This document shows positions 26,601 to 35,600 of a stretch of DNA of 64,000 bases, in pieces. This stretch comes from Siphonodentalium dalli (Eukaryota > Mollusca > Scaphopoda > Gadilida > Siphonodentaliidae): positions 52,863,899 through 52,927,898 of the forward strand of contig CP136067.1 in the NCBI GenBank assembly GCA_032622095.1. Direction: 5' to 3'. The translations under genes were made by a program, and so were the position numbers. How positions within the stretch are numbered: the first letter of the stretch is position 1; each line of letters begins with the position of its first letter. The notes below the pieces were generated by a model. The model ran no database searches. It was not told where the DNA came from and saw nothing but the letters and a program-made list of their open reading frames with translations.

Positions 26601-29600
26601 TCCATCATGGACTTTATAACACAAAATCCTTGGAGTTGCCAGTTACTTGCCGATGGCCAGTGTTGTGTCCAGACCTGTTAAGTTTTGAAAATGTCAATCC
26701 GGGAGATTTTTGCGGGAGGTATGCCCAAATATGCTCATGTTCCAAAAATAATTTTTATGATGAATATTATATAGTTTTTTTGAGTTTCTATTTGTGTTTA
26801 TTTTATAAATATATAGACCTAAATAAAATGGTAATGATTGTCCTGTTGGTAGTTGTAATAGAGCTTCTGTGAGTGGGAGATACCACCATTTATTGAAGAG
26901 AAAGAAGCAGACACTTCGTATAAACTAAGTAAAAATTCTCAGAATTCCACCGGATACAGCCGGATAAGCGCGAAACCGAAAGTATAATTCGGAATAAACT
27001 ACAAAGTGGACTCGTCTAACGGTTTACCCCCAAAAGAAATGCACACATTCAACCATTTATTAACTAATTTTAAGAAGCAGAAACTTTGTTTAAAATAAGT
27101 TAAAACGAACACGAGTTACACAGGTTTCAACCGGACATGTATGCATGAAATCGATTGTACAAAATGACCCGTCTTACAGTTTTACCCGCAAACGAAATCA
27201 TGGACACATTCCATCGTAATGCCTACCATTGTGACTAATCTGTAACTAAGAATTTGCATCAATGGGGCCTTACAATACAGCTGCAAACTTGTGTCGCATA
27301 TGGTTGACGAGTCTATCAGCAAATTAAATCACTGTTAGATTAGCCGTAAGTGTGCCAATTTCCTCCGCCACTAAAACTGGCAATGTTGTGATATAGCCTT
27401 ATTTGCTGAAAGCGACATTAAACCCCCGATCATTCAATGAATCAACCACAATGAATTTTCATCCTTTCAGAACAAGAAGTCGACATTTGGCAGTTCAAAG
27501 TCGTCTACACTGCCTGCATTATATCAGTGGCTAGTCAAATATAAACAACTACTCACCTCAAAGGTCAGCATACTATCTTAAAGGGACTCAAAGTCTTCAA
27601 AGTTGGTTTATGCGAAATAACATAAATTTTATAAAAGTTTTTGAACTTTTTTTGTTTGTTTTTTGAACATGGTAAAATAAATAAACTTTTTTCTTATTTT
27701 CATTATTAATAACTCTCAATTATCGAGATTTCGCATATCAAAACCATTGTTATGTAAACATTACTGTTACAGTGGCATTAACAATCAAAGTCCAATAACA
27801 TACCAAAGTTTAATCACAATTTTACAGTAAACATTGGAAAAGGTGAAAGCATTGATAAATTTCTGAAAATTATTTTTAGACATATACTGCTTGGATTTGA
27901 AGTAAATGCATAGCTAATATATGGAAAAATAAATGCAATGCGTGGTCATGACAGGTTCTCGCAATCAGACTCAGCCGTTATCCCTAGCCTCTGTGGATGG
28001 AGGAGACTTGGGCACTGTTCACAGACACTTTGCTATCGATTGGTAAGCGACCGTATGTAGGTCGAATCAGCGTTTCGTTTTGATTTTCACACAGTTATGG
28101 AGATGATATAAAACAGGTTAATCAATTAAAGTTCTGCTCAAGTCGGAACCAGTGAGAATGTGTGTGTCAAAACTATAGGATTAACCCTTTACCCAACAAA
28201 ACGGCCAAAACCGGCCAAATAAAGCTTCAACAGCCTAAAATATCTTCGATCTGTCTCAATAGAACCATACAAATATGGATATCATTGGAACCGGCTCCTT
28301 GACCACATTGTGATAGTTACAGTTATGCCCTGTGCCAATGCATTCTCTTATATATGCGAGTCGACCATAGGTCGCCTCGCATATATAAGAGAATGCATTG
28401 GCCTAAAAAAAATCTTTTTTTAACACTTTTTACCATTTTTTCTTACATTCTTTAACAATTTTATAATTTTTAATGTGTTAAGCCAATGCATTTTCTTATA
28501 TATGCGAGGCGACCTATGGTCGACTCGCATATATAAGAGAATGCATTGGCACAGGGCCCTTCTGTTGGGTAAAGGGTTAAGGCCAAACATGGATATGAAT
28601 CATCAGGCTCGCTGTGTGACAATGAAAGCAAAATTCCGATAAGACCTAAATACGGTCATTAACCAATACATATTGTAGCATGCATGAATAGTGCCTTCAT
28701 CTAAGTGACCTGTCAATGACTTCTTCAGTAGCTCTGATAATGTTTCTTATCATTTTCAGTTCTGCTTATATTTCTATGATGTTCTTAGTAAGCAGACTGT
28801 AGCTGCGGAAATGAAGACTAAGTTAGGAAAAACACAAGAAGACTTTGTCTCGAGGTAAATGTCACAATGGTTAGCAACCTTAGCCTTTTCATTACCTTAT
28901 TTTCCCTTTCAGTGCAGTGTATTCATAGAATATATATTGTTGATGCAGCACGAGTGCCAGTGTGGAAGGATATAGCCTCGAGTTCTATCCTTCTGCAATG
29001 GCAAAAGTGCCGTGTCCGCAAGCCCATTAACACAAGGGCTGCAACGATACACTTGGGTAATGGTACGATACAACAGGCTTGAGATTCAACGAGATTCAGT
29101 GAATTGAATCTCATAATGATTTTCGCAAAACTTTTCAATTTTCAGTGCTTTATGACTAATTTGATTCAGCATTTGATTATCGCAAAAATAAATGAATTTT
29201 GAGTCCTGATACAAATCACGATACATGACCAACAATTTTTAACTGGAGGTAGAGATCATTTTAAACTAAAATGGAGTTTAAATGTTGGCTAGATGAGTCA
29301 ATTATACATAGTATACATGTAAACTTGAGAGATAATTGGACGTTTTGCTTTTTTACACTTGCCCATCTTCAGACATTACTTGATTTCCTGTATCATGATA
29401 CACATGACACGATACGATGCATGTATCTTTTGAAAGTATATGGCGATACATTGGAATCACAATGAATCGTTGCAGCCTAATTTAAGACACATGTCATTCT
29501 GTGTTTATTACACGCCACCCATCCTAGTATCTGTGAATTAAAAACTATAGGCTTTCAAGTTTTTTTCAGACACCTTCAGGGCTTGTTTTGTCATGTGTGA

Positions 29601-32600
29601 TGATGGTTTTATTTTATAGTTCCAGTTTCAAGTTTGAGGCGGACGTCATTTATGTTCAGAGTTCGTGCTGCCACTTGCCAAATTTGCCAATGGCAATAAT
29701 AATTCACAAAAAATATTTTCATTTGCCAAAAGTTTTGGCAAGTCACTTTTTAATTCCTCAATAAAGTTTAAAAATATCGGTCAATCAATACCATTCATTT
29801 TAGGAAACTATTACAATATAACTATATTAGTGGTGTTTATATGGTTTCGGAAATATTAACACCTCCATTAAGATGCAGTTAATCTGGTAACATTATTATC
29901 GATGGGTGGAGTGATTAACAATATTTAGTGTGATGGTGATGTTTACATAGCTAATCCACTTATGATGTTCCCTTCTGGTGAAGCAACTCTTCTACCATTT
30001 TATTGTTCGGTGTTTGGTTTATTGTTGTATGATAAACTACAATAGATATGCCAGTATAATTATTAACTAACTGCTTTCCTATCGATATGAAACATCGTTC
30101 AAACCGCGAGTGTCGAAACATAAAACTCAATCAAGGTTGCAGAAAATGATACTATCAGGGATAACATTTGGCAAAATCTAATAGAATTTGGCAAAAACTA
30201 TTTTCATTTAGCAAAAGTAAATATCGGTCCAGCGCGGACCCTGTTGATGTTGCATGACTTCAACATGATGCATATGGCACACGTGGGGCATATGGATTTG
30301 TAAATATGGCACACCAGGAATACAGTAATTCTAGGAACAAGCATGAAGTAAAGTTCCTGGAAACCTGTAGTTCTGTTATTGTTGTTTCTAGACAAATTAA
30401 AACAAGAAGTTGCACCTCAGGTGCTAGCATAACACCAAATTGAAACATTGCCAGGAAGGAAACCAAATGTAAAATAAAAAATAGAAAGATAACTCTAGAA
30501 TGGAAAAGGCAAACTACGTCATGACTTCATTTTCCTTTCCACACATATGAGTGGAAAGGTTTAACCCATCCTATACTAAGTACTCATTGACTAGTAGTTC
30601 CCCTAGGAAATGTTCAGATAATAAGTAGGTTGTTTGTTGAACTTATTTTCTGAACTTTTCACTCCAATAAATAGGACTCCTTCTGTACTTATTATAGGAC
30701 TCCTTCTGTACTTATTATTATAGGACTCCTTCTGTACTTATTATTTGCCGTCTGCTCAGTAGTTGTCAGGAACACTCATCCAGGTGAATAATAGACCATT
30801 CCAGTGTATACTTTTATAACTGAGTGGGAAAATCCATTTAACCCTTTACCCAACAGGCCAAATAAAGCTTCAACAGCCTAAAATATCTTCGGTCTGTCTC
30901 AATAGAACCCTACAAATATGGATATCATTGGAACCGGCTCCTTGACCACATTGTGATAGTTACAGATATGCCCTGTGCCAATGCATTCTCTTATATATGC
31001 GAGTCGACCATAGGTCGCCTCGCATATATAAGAGAATGCATTGGCCTTAAAAAAATCTTTTTTTAACACTTTTTACAATTTGTTCTTACATTCTTTAACA
31101 ATTTTATAATTTTTAATGTGTTAAGCCAATGCATTCTCTTATATATGCGAGGCGACCTATGGTCGACTCGCATATATAAGAGAATGCATTGGCACAGGGC
31201 CCTTCTGTTGGGTAAAGGGTTAAGAGATACAAATTATGAAACCGACTGATCGGTGGGACACAGGGTAAGGGAGATCTGTCAATAACAGGTGTGCTGCAAA
31301 TTTATCTTGTTATCTTTTTCAGAATAACATCTTTCCAGAGGAAAACCGATGCCAGTAATATTAGTCTAGTCCTGGATGCAAATGGCCTGCAATGGCAGAA
31401 AGGATGGGGAGCATATTGCCATCCAGCCAAGGTGCATGAGAAGCCAACGGGGCTAAAACTCTATCCAGCTATCTTCACCCATCCAGGGGTATGTGAATTC
31501 ATATGCAATGTGTCAGTTGTGATCTAAAATATATTGCAATGTTTTGCCACCAGTAAGAAACAGCGTCATTGATTGGCCAGATAGCCGTGCAACATATCCC
31601 ATGGTTGGCCTCGAGCCGTCAACATTATTTTCATTTGAAACATTTCACCAATAAATGCGGGCTGCAGGGTATGCGGATGGATTCAAATTTGAAATCCAAG
31701 ATGGCTGCTGGCAGCCATGTTTTATAACGAATTTTGGAAATAATCGATGACAGCAATCTAGAGGACAGCCCAAAGATCCATATCAAGTTTGGTGACAATA
31801 GGATAAGGGATGTGGCCTGTAGGGTGTGCCATAGGATTTAGTCAGGCAAAGAGTAAAATCAAAGATGGCCACTGGCAACCATGTTTTTTAATGAATTTCG
31901 GGAATAATAGATGGCTCCCATCTAGTGGTCACCCCAAAGATCCATATAAAGCTTGGTGACGATCGGATGAGGGATGTGGCCTGTAGGGTGTGCCAAAGGA
32001 TTTAGTCATGCAAAGAGTAAAAACCAAGATGGCTGCCATGTTTTTCATCGAAAATTGATCAAATTCAATGGCTCCCATCTAGAGGTGATCCTAAACATGC
32101 CTGCAAATTTTCAAAACAGTTTCTCCAATAAATGCGGGCTGAGCCGATGGATTCAAATTTGAACTCCAAGATGGCTGCTGGTGGCCATGTTTATTAACGA
32201 ATTATGGAAAAAATCGATGACTCCCATCTGGAGGACACTATGAAGATCTTTGGTGATGATCAGATGTGGGATGCGGCCTGTAGGGTGAGCCAAAGGAAAT
32301 TGTTGACAGACACATGGACAATGGACACCAACCCACGACAATAGCTCAAACTTTACAAAGTAAAGTTGAGCTAAAAAAGGTCATCACACACCTGTCAGAA
32401 GAAAAGACATTAAACACCAAACATCAGTCACTCTGCTTTTCACATAAAGCAGACACTGAAATCCAACCCTGACTTTGATTATAGCAACTTATGCTGAAAA
32501 CAACGAGATGTCGGATTGTTTCTCAAGTATTCTCCGAACTATACAACCAGCATGCATGAACAAGAAGAGTTTGTATTCGCCTCCCTATGTAGATATTTGT

Positions 32601-35600
32601 TAACATGAAATCAACAAAGCCTTCCTATAGAGTTCACAAATTTGTTTTTATTCCATATGTGTTCCCTTTTCTTTTTCCTGGAAAATTAACATACTTTTAC
32701 TTTGAGTAATATGAATTGTACGTGACATGAAGTGGAGTAACCACACACATTGTGCCTCGAATTTGCTTTTTTATTGCCAACATAATGCTAAGAATAATTT
32801 ATGTAACAGCATGCAATGGCCCCGGTGGAGACCACATGACAAGTATTGTCATGGATTGTGCAATCTTGTCTCGATTCTGGCCTTCAAAGCCAACATGATG
32901 TAAATGATGTCATGAACAGTGCAATGATGGTTTCGCTGGTTTTCATTAAGCTAGCTAACGAAATTGGCCTAAATGAAACTAATATACCTAAATCACATGG
33001 GAATTCTTCGGAAGTTGTGAAGTTGACAATTTAATTTTCGTCTCTTTGGTCCACTGCTGATTCCGGAATTTAACAATCTTCAGACAGTTACTAACCAGAA
33101 GTCACGTGTCATTTCACAAAAAATGTACACACCACCAGAATTTGGCTCATCACTATAGAAAATAATATAGAACAAATTATATGATGTCATCATTCACCTG
33201 TGCCTAATGTATAAGCACCAAAGCACGCATCGCGCGCTTGTGGTTGCTATAAAAGGACAGGCAAAATCTGCATATACCACACCATCCGGGTCCTGATGAA
33301 GATAAACTGTTATCGAAAGTGCTACATCATTATTAGGATATTCAAGTGATTGATTACCTCCCTGGTGGATCATCCTCACCTAATTTTCTTTACTCATAAC
33401 TCGATCACCTGCAATATGGCCACGAGCATCTCTCTCTCTCTCTCTCTCTCTCTCGAAGGTCACACCTTTGACATCAACTTCCCCACACCCAACGTGTCCC
33501 TCACTGTAGTATTCCACGGTGATGACTCGCAAAGGGGAACAAAACGTACATGCACAAATCTGGAACAATGAACCTCAGCAGGCAAATAAAGAGGGGGAGA
33601 TATCGTGTGGATCTTCACTCTGTGCACACCCTACAACAGTAGGCACTTAATTGGTAATGTTGGCCTCGGAGGCGAAAAGATGGGCAACGAAAACCGTCCG
33701 ACGGCGGTGAAGAAAATACTAACAAGAAGGACTTTAACTAGTCGCCTCCCAAATACTTCTACTTTGGTTAACTGCATTATTTTACCATGCATCTATTAGT
33801 TCGCAGAAGCAACTTAATTTCTGTTTGCATGACAATTCTAACTAATTTTAATAATTTGAAATAATCTTTTCTCAGGAATATCCAGCTAAACATTGGCCAA
33901 ATGTAGTTATGAGAATAACAGAAATTGGCACAGATATTGACAAAGTTCATTACTTTTACGATAAGGTGAGTACATTTATTGTCAGTTTTTTTATTATAAA
34001 AATCACAGATGCACTGTATGTTCCTCGCTTATAGCTGAAATGAGGTCATAGCTCAAAAGTTTGTAACAGTTTCGGGAAAAAAAGAGAGCAGAATACATCA
34101 TGGATAATAACTGAAAGTGTTTTGCATATCAAGTAAAGTGAACCTTGATACTTGCCATTTGTACAAATTAAATTTGCAGGCATTGAAGCATTTGCAAATA
34201 TTCTGCTTTTATCAGCTTTTATGGCATCATTTATTTCACTGGTGCGCATTAAAATGCGACTAAAAATATTGTCAACATTTCAAATGATTTTGATGCGGTA
34301 ATTTATTCATTTTAATTTTGTTTTACTTTAGGCCAAAATTACTAAAAAATTTGTGTTCTCAGGCACCTCCCTATGACTGAAATTTTCTTTTAATTTTTTT
34401 TTCAATATTTTCTGTTAATATTTCAATTAACCCTTTGAGTGCCAGGTCGATTTTTGTATCAACCCATATACCCTGTGCCAATGCATTCTCTTATATATGC
34501 GAGTCGACCATAGGTCGCCTCGCATATATATAAAGAGAATGCATTGGCCTAACAATTTTTTTTTTTTTTTTTTTTTTAAATTTTAATAATTTATTCTTAT
34601 ATTCTTTAAAGCATGATCATGATGCTTCCTCTCATTTGTCATTAACTGTCTATTCTAACCAAGTTGAAAGTGTTGAGTCAAGTAACGCATTTGCACATAT
34701 AGACAAGAAGATGAGCATCACTTACCCATGGGGCAATTTCATTCATTACTCTGGGCTGGAATGGAAAAATTATTCAGGACAGAAATGAGTGAAATGAGAG
34801 AAGTAATCTAATAATAGCAACAGCCGCAAGACAAAATGCTTTTCAAATATTAAAATTGGACAAAACCCAATTTGAGTGTGAAGATGAAGTCACGATATAG
34901 ACCACTAAAACATTGGGTATATAAAGATTTAACAGTCTGCAACTCATTTGATAAAATATTCTCGATTAAGATGCGCGTTGTGTTCTGTCTATTTATTGCA
35001 CACCCATTGCTTTATTGTTGTGAAATGCAGCAAGATACAGATGGTTTCAAAACATTCAATAAAAATATATGTCTCTCTTGTCCTTTGACAATACAAACCT
35101 ATTACATTGTCAACATTCTGATGACTACATCAACTGTAACAAAATGTCTTCATTATTTTGACGTCTGCTTTATCAAAATATATCTATTTGTTTTTCAATT
35201 AAATAAGGTAGTGCCAATACTAATTTTAGTATTCTGTAATCGGCAATCTCTGGGTGTGCAATGAACATAGAATGACACAGTGGCATGAACTGGTTAACTC
35301 ATTCATTGTGGAGCCCCAAGAAAATTATGTTGCCTGGCCGCCAGTCCCCTTGAGTGACATGTACATGTATATTATTATATCAGCATCAGTCGGCCATCAT
35401 TTTTTAATCATCTTCTGGCCAATGGCTGAAGATTTCTAAGTTCACCATACCTGTTGATTTCCGATATAGCTAAAACATCCATTGGACTAGAACATGCAGT
35501 TAAAGTATTAAGTGACTCTGTCACTGTTTTTGTCAATGTCAATGCACAACCCTGGAATACTTTATAAATTTCAATTATTATTTGCATCGGTACCATATCA

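Noticed and set aside
33350..33571. Overlapping frames through the (TC)n tract
   Set aside because: Low-complexity translation on both strands, no conserved flanking sequence.
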